Source: Cupriavidus sp. MP-37 (lineage in GTDB: Bacteria > Pseudomonadota > Gammaproteobacteria > Burkholderiales > Burkholderiaceae). From it: a stretch of DNA of 64,000 nucleotides. How positions within the stretch are numbered: the first letter of the stretch is position 1; every line of letters begins with the position of its first letter. Below the pieces are notes generated by a model that saw only the letters and a program-made list of their open reading frames with translations, was not told where the DNA came from and made no database searches. The position numbers were made by a program, and so were the translations under genes. The stretch spans positions 1,015,001 through 1,079,000 of the forward strand of contig NZ_CP085344.1 in NCBI RefSeq assembly GCF_020618415.1. The letters are read 5' to 3'. Positions 53,832-63,942 of this stretch are shown here, in pieces.

Positions 53832-55025
53832 ATGGTCACCGGCCGCCCGCGCGTCGTCCTCGTCAAGCTGCATCGCTATATCGGCCTGAGCCTGGGCCTG
53901 CTGTTCGTCCTGATGGGACTGACCGGCACGGCCATCGCCTGGCGCGACGAGCTCGACGCCTGGCTCAATCCCGACCTGCTGGTGGCGTCCGCGCCGATGA
54001 CCGCGCCGCTGACCCCGGACACGGTCCAGGCGGTGACCGAGCGGCTGGCGGCGCCTCCCTACGGCAAGCCCAACCTGCTGATGCTGCCGACCCATGCCGA
54101 CGGGGTCTTTATCGCCTGGTATCCGGTCAAGGGGCCCGCGGGCGCGGTGCCCGGGCGTTCGCGCCAGGTGATGGTCGACCCGGTCACGCTGGCGGTGAAG
54201 GGCGAGCGCGTCTGGGGCGAGGCGGGGCTGTCGCGCCGCTTGCTGCTGCCCACGCTGTTCCACCTGCACCGCTACCTGTTGTCGGGCGATACCGGCAAGA
54301 CCATCACCGGCGTGGCCGGCATGCTGCTGTTGCTGACCACGCTGGCCGGGGTGGCGGCGTGGTGGCCCAAGATGAAGCTGCGCTCGGTGGTGCAGGCGTT
54401 CCGCATCACGCATGGCGGCTCCTGGTCGCGCTTCAACTATTCGCTTCACCGCGCCGGCGGCATCCTGGCCGCGCCGGTGCTGGCCGTCATCGCGTTTTCC
54501 GGCTGGTACCTGAACCTGCCCAAGTGGGTGACGCCGATCGTGGCGGGGGTGATGACGGTGACGCCGCCGGTCAAGCACGTCTCGGCACCGGCGCCGGCGG
54601 GGTCGCGCCCGCTGGAAGCGGGCGAGATCATGGCCGCGGCGCAGGCGCAGTACCCGCAGGCGCAGGTCACGCGCATCGGCTTCCCGCGCAAGCCCGGCGA
54701 CGCCTTCGAGATCCGGCTGCGCCAGCCCGGCGAGGTGCGCCAGCATACCGGCGCCACGCGGCTCTGGCTCGACGCCGGGAGCGGCGCGCGCCTGGGCGTG
54801 CGCGATCCGCAGCAGGCTCCCGCCGGCGACACGCTGCTGAACTGGCTGTTCCCGCTGCATACCGGCGAGGCCTTCGGCCTGCCGGGGCGGGTCTTTATCA
54901 CGCTGTTCGGGCTGGCGCCGCTGGCGTTCGCGGTGACCGGCACGCTGATCTGGTGGAAGCGGCGGCGCGGCCACCAGCGCCATGTGGTCAAGACCGCGCA
55001 GCGCTCCGGCATGCGCCGGGCATGA
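53832..55025 (+). CDS. PepSY-associated membrane protein
   Basis: 397 residues with four membrane helices: HRYIGLSLGLLFVLMGLTGTAIAW (about 13-36), then a periplasmic PepSY-type domain, LHRYLLSGDTGKTITGVAGMLLLLTTLAGVAAW, FNYSLHRAGGILAAPVLAVIAFSG and a C-terminal FITLFGLAPLAFAVTGTLIWWKRRRG. Such proteins often act as reductases or helpers in siderophore iron release. It lies after cobQ on the same strand with a 148-base gap, so a link to B12 is only suggestive. A TTG at 53799 is an alternative start. A strong terminator follows the stop. Confidence 0.82.
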   Translation: MVTGRPRVVLVKLHRYIGLSLGLLFVLMGLTGTAIAWRDELDAWLNPDLLVASAPMTAPLTPDTVQAVTERLAAPPYGKPNLLMLPTHADGVFIAWYPVKGPAGAVPGRSRQVMVDPVTLAVKGERVWGEAGLSRRLLLPTLFHLHRYLLSGDTGKTITGVAGMLLLLTTLAGVAAWWPKMKLRSVVQAFRITHGGSWSRFNYSLHRAGGILAAPVLAVIAFSGWYLNLPKWVTPIVAGVMTVTPPVKHVSAPAPAGSRPLEAGEIMAAAQAQYPQAQVTRIGFPRKPGDAFEIRLRQPGEVRQHTGATRLWLDAGSGARLGVRDPQQAPAGDTLLNWLFPLHTGEAFGLPGRVFITLFGLAPLAFAVTGTLIWWKRRRGHQRHVVKTAQRSGMRRA

Positions 55026-55060
55026 AAAAAGGCAGGCCGCGAAGCCTGCCTTTTTCTTTT
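55026..55060. terminator. bidirectional terminator between PepSY gene and panC
   Basis: 12-bp perfect stem AAAAAGGCAGGC / GCCTGCCTTTTT with a 6-base loop and TTTTTCTTTT on the plus strand. The A-run before the stem gives a U-run for panC on the minus strand. Confidence 0.92.
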
Positions 55061-55090
55061 GCCGGCGCCGGACGACGACGGACGCGCCGT

Positions 55091-56077
<987 letters not shown>

Positions 56078-56971
56078 TCAGCTGGGGCTGTACGCCAATC
56101 GCACATAAATCGGCGCGAAGGGCTCGGCCTGGGTGATCTCCACCAGCGATTCGCGCGACAGCTCGAGCATGGCGATGAAATTCACCACCACTACCGGCAC
56201 GCCCTTGCCGGAGCGCACCGCGTCCTCGAACAGCTCCGAGAACTCCATGAAGCGCGCATGTTGCAGCCGGCGCAGGATCTGGCTCATGTGCTCGCGCACC
56301 GACAGTTCCTCGCGCGAGATCTTGTGGTGCTGGTTGAGCTTGGCGCGCTTGAGCACGTCGGCCCAGGCCGCCTGCAGGTCGACGGTTTCCACATCGGGAA
56401 AGCGCGGCGCCAGGCTCTGCTCGATATAGACCTGCGAGCGCAGGAAGTCGCGGCCCAGCTGCGGCACCGTATCGAGGCGCTGCGCGGCCAGCTTCATCTG
56501 CTCGTACTCCAGCAGGCGGCGCACCAGCTCGGCGCGCGGATCCTCGGCCTCCTCGTCGCTGTCGGCCTTCTTGACCGGCAGCAGCATGCGCGACTTGATC
56601 TCGATCAGCATCGCCGCCATCAGCAGGTATTCCGCCGCCAGCTCCAGGTTGGTCTTGCGGATCTGCTCGATATACGACAGGTACTGCCGCGTCACCTGCG
56701 ACATCGGGATGTCGAGGACGTTGAAGTTCTGCTTGCGGATCAGGTACAGCAGCAGGTCCAGCGGGCCCTCGAAGGCTTCCAGGAAGATCTCGAGCGCGTC
56801 CGGCGGGATGTAGAGGTCCTGCGGCAGCTTGAACAGCGGCTCGCCGTACAGGCGCGCGAACGCCATCCCGTCGACCATGTCGGCGGGGCCGGCCGGGCCG
56901 GCGGCGGCAGCGGGCGCCACGGCGGGCAGCTCCACGGGCAGCGGCAGCTTGTCCTGGTCGGCTGCGCTCAT
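56078..56971 (-). CDS. scpA: segregation and condensation protein A
   Basis: 297 residues. The kleisin of the SMC-ScpAB complex that compacts and segregates the chromosome. FEGPLDLLLYLIRKQNFNVLDIPMSQVTRQYL is the N-terminal SMC-neck contact, EYLLMAAMLIEIKSRMLLP follows, and the C-terminal winged helix (FSELFEDAVRSGKGVPVVVVNFIAMLELSRESLVEITQAEPFAPIYV) contacts the SMC cap. No scpB gene is next to it here. It lies 34 bases after the DUF3460 gene. Confidence 0.93.
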   Translation of the reverse strand: MSAADQDKLPLPVELPAVAPAAAAGPAGPADMVDGMAFARLYGEPLFKLPQDLYIPPDALEIFLEAFEGPLDLLLYLIRKQNFNVLDIPMSQVTRQYLSYIEQIRKTNLELAAEYLLMAAMLIEIKSRMLLPVKKADSDEEAEDPRAELVRRLLEYEQMKLAAQRLDTVPQLGRDFLRSQVYIEQSLAPRFPDVETVDLQAAWADVLKRAKLNQHHKISREELSVREHMSQILRRLQHARFMEFSELFEDAVRSGKGVPVVVVNFIAMLELSRESLVEITQAEPFAPIYVRLAYSPS

Positions 56972-57005
56972 GGTGCGGTCGGCTCGGACGCGGAGGCGGC
57001 GGGGA

Positions 57006-57197
57006 TCAGTTGTCCAGCGAGTAGACGTAGGGCTTCTGCGCCACGCGCGAAGCCTGGGCGCGGGCGCGCTCTTCGAGGTCGATCGGTGCCTTGTCCCACA
57101 GCAGGGCGCGGCCGTCGCGCTGCTCGGCCTCCAGCGTCGGGCGCTCTTGCTTGAGCTGCTTCAGGAACTGGGTGATATCGGATTCGTAGAGGGCCAT
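57006..57197 (-). CDS. DUF3460 family small protein
   Basis: 63 residues: ALYESDITQFLKQLKQERPTLEAEQRDGRALLWDKAPIDLEERARAQASRVAQKPYVYSLDN. A mostly helical, soluble protein whose family is found in Burkholderiales next to scpA and panC. The ATG at 57197 is preferred to the TTG two codons earlier. Function unknown; it is the first gene of the minus-strand unit and is divergent from tamA. Confidence 0.85.
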   Translation of the reverse strand: MALYESDITQFLKQLKQERPTLEAEQRDGRALLWDKAPIDLEERARAQASRVAQKPYVYSLDN

Positions 57198-57363
57198 GTT
57201 CAACCGGAGGGCACCCGTGCGGGCGCCAGATAGGTACAGTGGGCCATGATTTTACAGTATCGGCTCCCCGGGATGCACGCCGGAGGCCGCAACGCTGGGG
57301 AAAGTTCCGGCCGCGGCGCCGGGTGTGGTCAAATACCGACTTTGTATGTGTGGACAATGGGCG

Positions 57364-59181
57364 ATGCCGCAAGACACCGCTAACACCGCTGCCCCGGCTG
57401 GCCGTGCCGCCACGCGCCCCGCCGCGCGCGCCCTGGGCGCGCTGCGGACGCTGGGCGTGGTGCTGGCACTGGCGGCGGGCGGGGCCCAGGCCGCCTACAA
57501 GGTCGAGGTCGAGGCGCCCAAGCCGATCCGCGAGATGCTCGAGGAGCACCTCGACCTGGCCCGCTACAAGGACCGGACCGACCTGTCGCAGGACCAGTTC
57601 GACTACATGGTCGAAACCGTCGGCGAGCAGGTGCGGGCCTTCACCTCCACCGAAGGCTATTTCGATCCCACCACCACCACCCGCGTCGAGGGCGAGGGCG
57701 ACCAGCGCGTGGTCCACGTGATGGTCGACCCCGGCGCGCGCACGCTGATCCGCAACGTCGACCTGCAGGTGACCGGCCCGGCCGCGACCCAGTCGCCCGA
57801 GCAGGTGGCGGAGATGAAGGCCAAATGGGGCCTGCCCGCGGGCGAGCCGTTCCGCCAGGACGACTGGGACAAGGCCAAGGAAGACGCGCTGGTGACGCTG
57901 CAGAGCCACACCTACTACGGCGCGCGGCTGGCCGCGTCGCAGGCGCGGGTCGAGCCCGACGAACTGCGCGCGGACCTGTCGGCGCACTATGTCAGCGGCC
58001 CGGCCTACCGCCTGGGCGCGCTCAAGGTCACGGGCACGCGCCGCTACCCGGAACAGATCATCTATAACGTCAACCCGCTCAACGAGGGCGAGCCGTACCG
58101 GGTCGAGCGGCTGCTGGAGCTGCAGCGCGCGATCCAGAACCAGCCGTATTTCTCCAACGTGCAGGTCGACCTGGAGCCGCCGCCGGATGCCGAGCAGGCG
58201 CCCGACGGCGTGGTCACCGCGCCGGTGACGGTGCGCGTGCGCGAATATCCGGTGCACCGGCTCAACAGCGGTGTCGGCTTCACCACCGATACCGGGGCGC
58301 AGGTCGAAGGGCGCTATTCCTACTACAATCTGTTCAACCGCGCCTGGACCTTCGATTCGCAGGCGCGCCTCGAGCAGAAGCGCTCCTACCTGTTCGCCGA
58401 GGCGGCGATGCCGCCGTCGCGCGGTGCCTACCGCAACAGCGTCTACAGCAGCTACGAGCGCACCATCGACATCGAGAACACCGACACCACCAGCCTGCGC
58501 GCGGGCCTGAAGCGCGCGCGCTCGCGCGAGAAGTACGACGTCGCGATGTCGCTCGATTTCTACTACGACAAGCTGCTGCCGGTGGGCCAGGCCGGCCAGA
58601 TCAGCAAGGCGCTGGTGCCGGCCTTTGCCTGGACCCGGCGCGATGTCGACAACCCGGTGTTCCCGCGCCGCGGCAACGTGATCAACACCCAGATCGGGGT
58701 GGCCGCCAAGAACCTGCTCAGCGATGCCACGTTCCTGCGGCTGTACGGCCGGATCCGCCAGTACGTGCCGGTGGGCAAGCGCGACCTGGTGGTGGCGCGG
58801 CTGGAGCTGGGCGCCGACCTGAGCGGCGACAGCGCCAGCCAGATCCCGGCGACGCTGCGCTTCCGCGCCGGCGGCACCGACTCGATCCGCGGCTACAGCT
58901 ACCAGTCGATCGGCACGCCCAGCGGCGCCAGCGTGCTGCCGGCCAAGTACCTCGCCACCGGCAGCCTGGAGTACCAGTACTGGTTCAAGCCGGACTGGGG
59001 CGTGGCGGTGTTCTGGGACGCCGGCACCGCCGCCAACGACCTGCGCGGCGTGACCATCTACAACGGCGTGGGCGTCGGCGTGCGCTGGCGCACGCCGGTC
59101 GGCCCGCTGCAGCTCGACGTGGGCTATGGCATCCAGGAGCGGCAGTTCCGGCCGCATATCTCGCTGGGGGTGGCGTTCTGA
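57364..59181 (+). CDS. tamA: TamA, outer-membrane Omp85 component of the TAM complex
   Basis: 605 residues. A basic Ala-rich signal (RPAARALGALRTLGVVLALAAGGAQA) is followed by POTRA-like repeats (VEAPKPIREMLEEHLDLARY, HVMVDPGARTLIRNVDLQVTG, GALKVTGTRRYPEQIIYNVNPLNEGEPY) and a C-terminal 16-strand barrel with GSLEYQYWFKPDWGVAVFWDAG and the final phenylalanine in HISLGVAF. TamA works with TamB in outer-membrane protein insertion and lipid transport. The ATG at 57364 is chosen over a GTG 13 codons upstream because it keeps the signal peptide compact. The stop overlaps tamB by one base (TGATG). Confidence 0.92.
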   Translation: MPQDTANTAAPAGRAATRPAARALGALRTLGVVLALAAGGAQAAYKVEVEAPKPIREMLEEHLDLARYKDRTDLSQDQFDYMVETVGEQVRAFTSTEGYFDPTTTTRVEGEGDQRVVHVMVDPGARTLIRNVDLQVTGPAATQSPEQVAEMKAKWGLPAGEPFRQDDWDKAKEDALVTLQSHTYYGARLAASQARVEPDELRADLSAHYVSGPAYRLGALKVTGTRRYPEQIIYNVNPLNEGEPYRVERLLELQRAIQNQPYFSNVQVDLEPPPDAEQAPDGVVTAPVTVRVREYPVHRLNSGVGFTTDTGAQVEGRYSYYNLFNRAWTFDSQARLEQKRSYLFAEAAMPPSRGAYRNSVYSSYERTIDIENTDTTSLRAGLKRARSREKYDVAMSLDFYYDKLLPVGQAGQISKALVPAFAWTRRDVDNPVFPRRGNVINTQIGVAAKNLLSDATFLRLYGRIRQYVPVGKRDLVVARLELGADLSGDSASQIPATLRFRAGGTDSIRGYSYQSIGTPSGASVLPAKYLATGSLEYQYWFKPDWGVAVFWDAGTAANDLRGVTIYNGVGVGVRWRTPVGPLQLDVGYGIQERQFRPHISLGVAF

Positions 59182-62100
59182 TGAACGTGCACGACCTGCC
59201 TTCGGTGCCCGGCGGCGCCGACCCGGCGCCGCCGCCATCCGGTCCCGCACCGCGCAGGCGCCGCCGGCTGTGGCGTGCGCTGGGCTGGCTGGCCGGCATC
59301 CTGTTGCTGCTGGCGGTGGTGCTGGCGGTTGCGGGCGTGGCGGCGCTGCGCACCGAAACCGGCACGCGGCACCTGTGGACGCTGGCCACGCGGCTGTCGG
59401 CCGGCATGCTCAGCGGGCGCCTGGAGGGCGGCACCGTGGCGCACGGCCTGCGCCTGCGCGACGTGGTGTTCGCCAGCGGCCAGACGCGCGTCACGGTCGA
59501 CCGCGTCGACGGCAGCTGGAACCTGAGCTGGCAGCCGCGGCGGCTGCATGTGCAGTGGCTGCGCATCGGCAAGGCCGAAGTGCGGCTGGGGCCGTCGGAG
59601 CCGAGCACGGAACCGCTGCAGAAGCCCACGTCGCTCGAACTGCCGCTGGCGGTCGACGTCGATGCGCTCACGCTCGAGCGCCTGGCGCTGGTGCAGGGCC
59701 CCGCGCCCACGGCCGAGCCGATGGTGTTCGCCAACCTGGCAGGCGCGCTGCACAGCGACGGCCAGCGCCACCGCGTCAGCATCGACAAGCTGGAAACGCC
59801 TTACGGCAAGCTCGCCGCCAACGCGCAGCTGGGCGCCGCGGCGCCGTTCGCGCTCAGCGCCGAAGCCTTGCTGGAAAGCAGCTGGCAGGACGAGGCCTTT
59901 GCCGTCAACGCCACCGCCAACGGCAATCTCGACGCCTTGCGCGCCGAGGTGCAGGCCAGCGGCGACCGCATCCACCTGCGTGCCGGCGCCGACCTGACGC
60001 CGTTCGGCAAGGTGCCGTTCACGCACCTGCTGGTCGACGGCGACCGCATCAACCCGCGCCTGTTCAGCCCGTCGGCGCCGCAGGCCAACCTGACCGTGCA
60101 TGCCGAACTGCGGCCGGTGGGTGGCGCGGCGGCGGGCTCTGCGCCCGCGGCGGCCTCCGCGCCCGCGGCATCCGCGCCGTCCGCTGCATCCGCGGCATCG
60201 GCCCCCGCCTCCGCACCGGCTGCAGTGCCCGCGCCGGCGCCGCTGGCGGTCGCCGGCGCGATCGAGATCCGTAACCTGGAGGCTGGCCCGCTCGACCGCG
60301 AGCGGCTGCCGGTGCAGTCGGTGCGCGCCCGGGTCGAGCTGAGTGAGGCCGCGCAGACGGTGTCGGACCTGCGCGTGGCGCTGCCGGGCAAGGCCGAGAT
60401 TGTCGGCAGCGGATCGCTGCGCGGCGGCCGCGGCGGCTTCGACCTGGACGTGCGCAGGCTGGACCCGGCGGCGCTGCACGGCTCGCTGACCAGCGCCAGC
60501 CTGTCGGGGCCGGTGGTGATCCGCATCGAGCCGGGCCGCCAGAGCGTGGCGCTGGAGCTGGCCGGCGGCCCGCTCAAGGTGTTTGCCGACGCCAGCATGG
60601 ACGCCGACACCGTGACCCTGGCCGCGCTGCGCGCCGTGGTCGGCACCGGCCTGCTGACCGCCGAAGGCAAGCTGGGGCTCAAGGACAGGCAGCCGTACAG
60701 CTTCAAGGGCAAGCTGTCGGCGTTCGATCCGTCGCGCCTGGCCAAGGTGGCGGCGGGCCGCATCAACGCGGATTTCAGCGCGACCGGCGAGCTGGCGCCG
60801 CAACTCGGCGTGGCGCTGGACTTCGCCGTGCACGAAAGCGAATACGCGGGCCTGCCGATGACCGGCGGCGGCAAGCTGCGCCTGGCGGGCGAGCGGCTGT
60901 TGCCGAGCGAGGCCGCGCTCAGCATGGCCGGCAACCAGGCCAGCGTGCGCGGCAGCTTCGGCGCGCGCGGCGATGCGCTCAGGCTGGCGGTCGATGCGCC
61001 CCAGCTCGAGCGCCTGAAGTTCGGCGTGGCCGGCAAGCTCAAGCTCGACGCCACCATCACCGGCACGCTGAAGAAGCCCGAGGTGGTGGCCGACTACAAC
61101 GCGCAAACGCTGGAAGTCGGCCCGCACAAGCTGGCCAGCGCCAGCGGCCGCGCCGAGATCCGCGGCGGGCTCGACGGCCCGCTGTCGGTGCAGCTGGCGG
61201 CGCGCGGCTACCGTGGCCCGCACGCGAGCCTGAACACGCTCGACGCGACCCTCAACGGCACCCAGGCCAACCATAGCTTCGACCTCAAGGCGGCCGGCAG
61301 CCTGAACCAGCGGCCGCTGCAGCTGGCGCTGGCGGGGCAAGGCGCATGGCGCGGCCAGGACGGCTGGAACGGCACCATCCGCACGCTCGAAGAGCGCAGC
61401 ACCGTCAACCTGCGCCTGGCCGCGCCGGCGCAGCTGCTGGTGGCCGACCAGCGCGTGCGCCTGGGCGCCACGCGCCTGCTGCTGGACCGCGCCACGCTGA
61501 CGATCGACAGCCTGGACTGGGACCACGGCCGCATCCGCAGCGCGGGCAGCCTCGACGGCCTGCAAGTGGGGCGCGTGCTGGAGCTGATGGAGACCATCAC
61601 CGGCGAGCGCCCGCCGGTGCGTTCCGACCTGGTCATCGACGGCCGCTGGAACCTGGCGCTGGCCGAGACCGCCACCGGCTTTGCGGAAGTGCGCCGGCGC
61701 AGCGGCGACCTCTCGGTCAACGCGGGCCGGGGCTTCACCACGCTCGGCCTGGGCGAGACCAGCCTGCGCGCCGACGCCGGCGGCAACCGCATCGCGCTGC
61801 GCGGCGGCATGGTATCGGGCCGCATCGGCAAGGTGGTGGTCGACGCCTCGGCCGGCCTGGTGCAGGAGCGGGGGTTGCAGACCGTGGGCCCGGCCTCGAC
61901 GCTGGGCGGCACCGTCACCGTCGACGTGCCGCGGCTGAAGTCGCTGGAGGCGCTGACCGGCCCGCAATACGCCTTCGACGGCCGCCTGGCCGCGGCGATG
62001 CGCCTGGCGGGCACGGTCGCGGCGCCGCTGCTGACCGGCACCATCAACGGCGACAATCTCGCGGTAACGCTGTACGACCAGGGGCTGCGCCTGACCGACG

Positions 62101-63335
62101 GCACCGTGCGCGTGGTGCTGGACCAGAACACGGTCGAGCTCAGGCAGGTGGAATTCCATGGCGGCGACGGCACGCTCACCGCCACCGGCAACATCAAGCT
62201 GGGCGAGGCCGATCCCAACCTGACCGGCCGCATCGTCGCCGACAAGCTGCAGCTGTTTGCCAGCCCGGAACGCACGCTGGTGGTGTCGGGCGATGCCAGC
62301 ATCGCCAACGAGAACAAGCAGGTGGTGATCCGCGGCAAGTTCCGCGTCGACCGCGGCCTGTTCGACCTGCCCAAGGCCGGCGCGCCGGTGCTGGGCGACG
62401 ATGTCGTGGTGATCCGGCGCAAGGACCAGCGCGCGGTCAAGACCGCGGCCACGCCGGTGCCGGAAACCAAGCCGGCCAGCCGCTTCAGCCCGGTGATCGA
62501 CCTGACCGTCGACCTCGGCAACAACTTCCGCTTCCGCGGCGCCGGCGCCGATCTGCTGCTGGCCGGGCAGATGGGCGTGAAGAGCGAACCGCTGGCGCCG
62601 ATGAAGGCCACCGGCACCGTGCGCGTCACCGACGGCACCTACGAGGCCTTCGGCCGCAAGCTGGACATCGAGCGCGGCATCATCAATTTCAACGGCCCGA
62701 TCGACAACCCGAACATGAACATCCGCGCCATGCGCCGCAACCAGGAGGTCGAGGCCGGGGTCGAGGTCACCGGCACGGTGCGGCTGCCGCGCGTGCGGCT
62801 GGTGTCGGAGCCCAACGTGCCCGACGAAGACAAGCTGTCGTGGCTGATGTTCGGCTACGGCGCGGAAAGCGCCGGCGCCGGCCAGCAGCGCCAGCTGAGC
62901 GGCTCGGCGCTGGGCGGCGCCGCGCTGGGCCTGATCGGCGGCCGCGCCGGCAAGGGCATCGTCTCGCATTTCGGCATCGACGAATTCTCGATCGGGCCCA
63001 GCACCGCGGGGCTGAACGACCAGCAGGTGGTCAGCATGGGCAAGGCCATCACCGAACGCATGTCGGTCGGCTACGAGCAGAGCCTGACTTCGGCCTCGAA
63101 CGTGGTGAAGCTGACCTGGCAGTTCTCGCGGCGCTGGTCGCTGATCGCCAAGGGCGGTTCCATCAACGGTTTGTCGGTCTTGTTCAACCGCCGCTTCGAC
63201 ACCTGGGCCAACCTGTTCAGCGGGGCCCCGAATCGCGGCACCAGGAGGAGCCAGCAGGATGAAAGCCAGCCACTCGATCCCGAAAGCGCCGCCCAGGCAG
63301 CCTCGGCCGTCATCGCCGAGCCGGTGCGCCGGTGA
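59181..63335 (+). CDS. tamB: TamB, inner-membrane-anchored AsmA-like component of TAM
   Basis: 1384 residues. One N-terminal helix (about 31-53, ALGWLAGILLLLAVVLAVAGV) anchors the protein; the rest is a long beta-taco rod across the periplasm that is thought to carry phospholipids, ending in the conserved DUF490 domain (RGIINFNGPIDNPNMNIRAMRR, VRLVSEPNVPDEDKLSWLMFGYG, YEQSLTSASNVVKLTWQFSRRWSLIAKGG). Residues about 314-353 are an Ala/Ser/Pro-rich linker not seen in most TamB proteins. Start overlaps tamA stop by one base. The 3 prime end overlaps the next gene by 77 bases. Confidence 0.93.
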   Translation: MNVHDLPSVPGGADPAPPPSGPAPRRRRRLWRALGWLAGILLLLAVVLAVAGVAALRTETGTRHLWTLATRLSAGMLSGRLEGGTVAHGLRLRDVVFASGQTRVTVDRVDGSWNLSWQPRRLHVQWLRIGKAEVRLGPSEPSTEPLQKPTSLELPLAVDVDALTLERLALVQGPAPTAEPMVFANLAGALHSDGQRHRVSIDKLETPYGKLAANAQLGAAAPFALSAEALLESSWQDEAFAVNATANGNLDALRAEVQASGDRIHLRAGADLTPFGKVPFTHLLVDGDRINPRLFSPSAPQANLTVHAELRPVGGAAAGSAPAAASAPAASAPSAASAASAPASAPAAVPAPAPLAVAGAIEIRNLEAGPLDRERLPVQSVRARVELSEAAQTVSDLRVALPGKAEIVGSGSLRGGRGGFDLDVRRLDPAALHGSLTSASLSGPVVIRIEPGRQSVALELAGGPLKVFADASMDADTVTLAALRAVVGTGLLTAEGKLGLKDRQPYSFKGKLSAFDPSRLAKVAAGRINADFSATGELAPQLGVALDFAVHESEYAGLPMTGGGKLRLAGERLLPSEAALSMAGNQASVRGSFGARGDALRLAVDAPQLERLKFGVAGKLKLDATITGTLKKPEVVADYNAQTLEVGPHKLASASGRAEIRGGLDGPLSVQLAARGYRGPHASLNTLDATLNGTQANHSFDLKAAGSLNQRPLQLALAGQGAWRGQDGWNGTIRTLEERSTVNLRLAAPAQLLVADQRVRLGATRLLLDRATLTIDSLDWDHGRIRSAGSLDGLQVGRVLELMETITGERPPVRSDLVIDGRWNLALAETATGFAEVRRRSGDLSVNAGRGFTTLGLGETSLRADAGGNRIALRGGMVSGRIGKVVVDASAGLVQERGLQTVGPASTLGGTVTVDVPRLKSLEALTGPQYAFDGRLAAAMRLAGTVAAPLLTGTINGDNLAVTLYDQGLRLTDGTVRVVLDQNTVELRQVEFHGGDGTLTATGNIKLGEADPNLTGRIVADKLQLFASPERTLVVSGDASIANENKQVVIRGKFRVDRGLFDLPKAGAPVLGDDVVVIRRKDQRAVKTAATPVPETKPASRFSPVIDLTVDLGNNFRFRGAGADLLLAGQMGVKSEPLAPMKATGTVRVTDGTYEAFGRKLDIERGIINFNGPIDNPNMNIRAMRRNQEVEAGVEVTGTVRLPRVRLVSEPNVPDEDKLSWLMFGYGAESAGAGQQRQLSGSALGGAALGLIGGRAGKGIVSHFGIDEFSIGPSTAGLNDQQVVSMGKAITERMSVGYEQSLTSASNVVKLTWQFSRRWSLIAKGGSINGLSVLFNRRFDTWANLFSGAPNRGTRRSQQDESQPLDPESAAQAASAVIAEPVRR

Positions 63336-63942
63336 ATTGCCTTCCCCCTTAATCCCTTCGACCTTTGCCGCGTCGCCGCGACGCCTTGCCGCCATGGGAC
63401 TGATTGCCTCGATGCTTGCGCTGTTCGGCTGCGACCAGCAGAAGGTCGACGAAGCCATGAAGAAGGCGGGCGAGACCGCCCGCAACACCTGGAACGCGAT
63501 CAAGCCCGACAGCGAGCTGTTCAAGGGCATCGTGCCGGGCCAGTCGACCGAGGAAGAGCTGCGCCGCCAGGCCGGCAAGCCCGAGATCGTCTGGGAAGAG
63601 GCCGACGGCGGGCGCCGGCTGGAATACCCGCGCGGCCCCGAGGGCACCACCACGTGGATGGTCACCATCGGCGCCGACGGCAAGGTCGCGAAGATCGAGC
63701 AGGTGCTGTCGGCCGAGAATTTCGCGCGCGTGCGCCCCGGCATGAGCAAGGACGATATCCGCCGCCTGCTGGGCAAGCCCACCAGGGTGGAAGCGTTCGC
63801 GCTGAAGCAGGAGGAGGTGTGGGGCTACCGCTGGATGGAAACCTCGACCGACAAGGCCTTCTTCAACGTGCATTTCAACAGCAACGGCACCGTCACCAAC
63901 ACTTCGCGCAGCGACGATCCGTCGCGGATGCAGGGCGGCTGA
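63259..63942 (+). CDS. BamE/SmpA-like outer-membrane lipoprotein
   Basis: 227 residues. The lipobox is LALFGC with C58, after a long basic leader; the mature part has two SmpA/OmlA-like segments (FKGIVPGQSTEEELRRQAGKPEIVWEE and FARVRPGMSKDDIRRLLGKPTRVEAFALKQEEVWGYRWM), each with the G-x-(S/T)-x-x-(E/D) ... LGKP pattern of BamE. The ATG at 63259 is supported by AGGAGGAG eight bases upstream, although it lies inside tamB; ATG 63394 would give a leader without basic residues. A role with TamA/TamB in outer-membrane assembly is inferred. Confidence 0.82.
   Translation: MKASHSIPKAPPRQPRPSSPSRCAGELPSPLIPSTFAASPRRLAAMGLIASMLALFGCDQQKVDEAMKKAGETARNTWNAIKPDSELFKGIVPGQSTEEELRRQAGKPEIVWEEADGGRRLEYPRGPEGTTTWMVTIGADGKVAKIEQVLSAENFARVRPGMSKDDIRRLLGKPTRVEAFALKQEEVWGYRWMETSTDKAFFNVHFNSNGTVTNTSRSDDPSRMQGG

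Noticed and set aside
59124..63782. A 1552-codon open frame antisense to tamB
   Set aside because: It mirrors the codon structure of tamB in GC-rich DNA, has no ribosome binding site and no recognisable domain. The plus-strand gene has clear DUF490 motifs.
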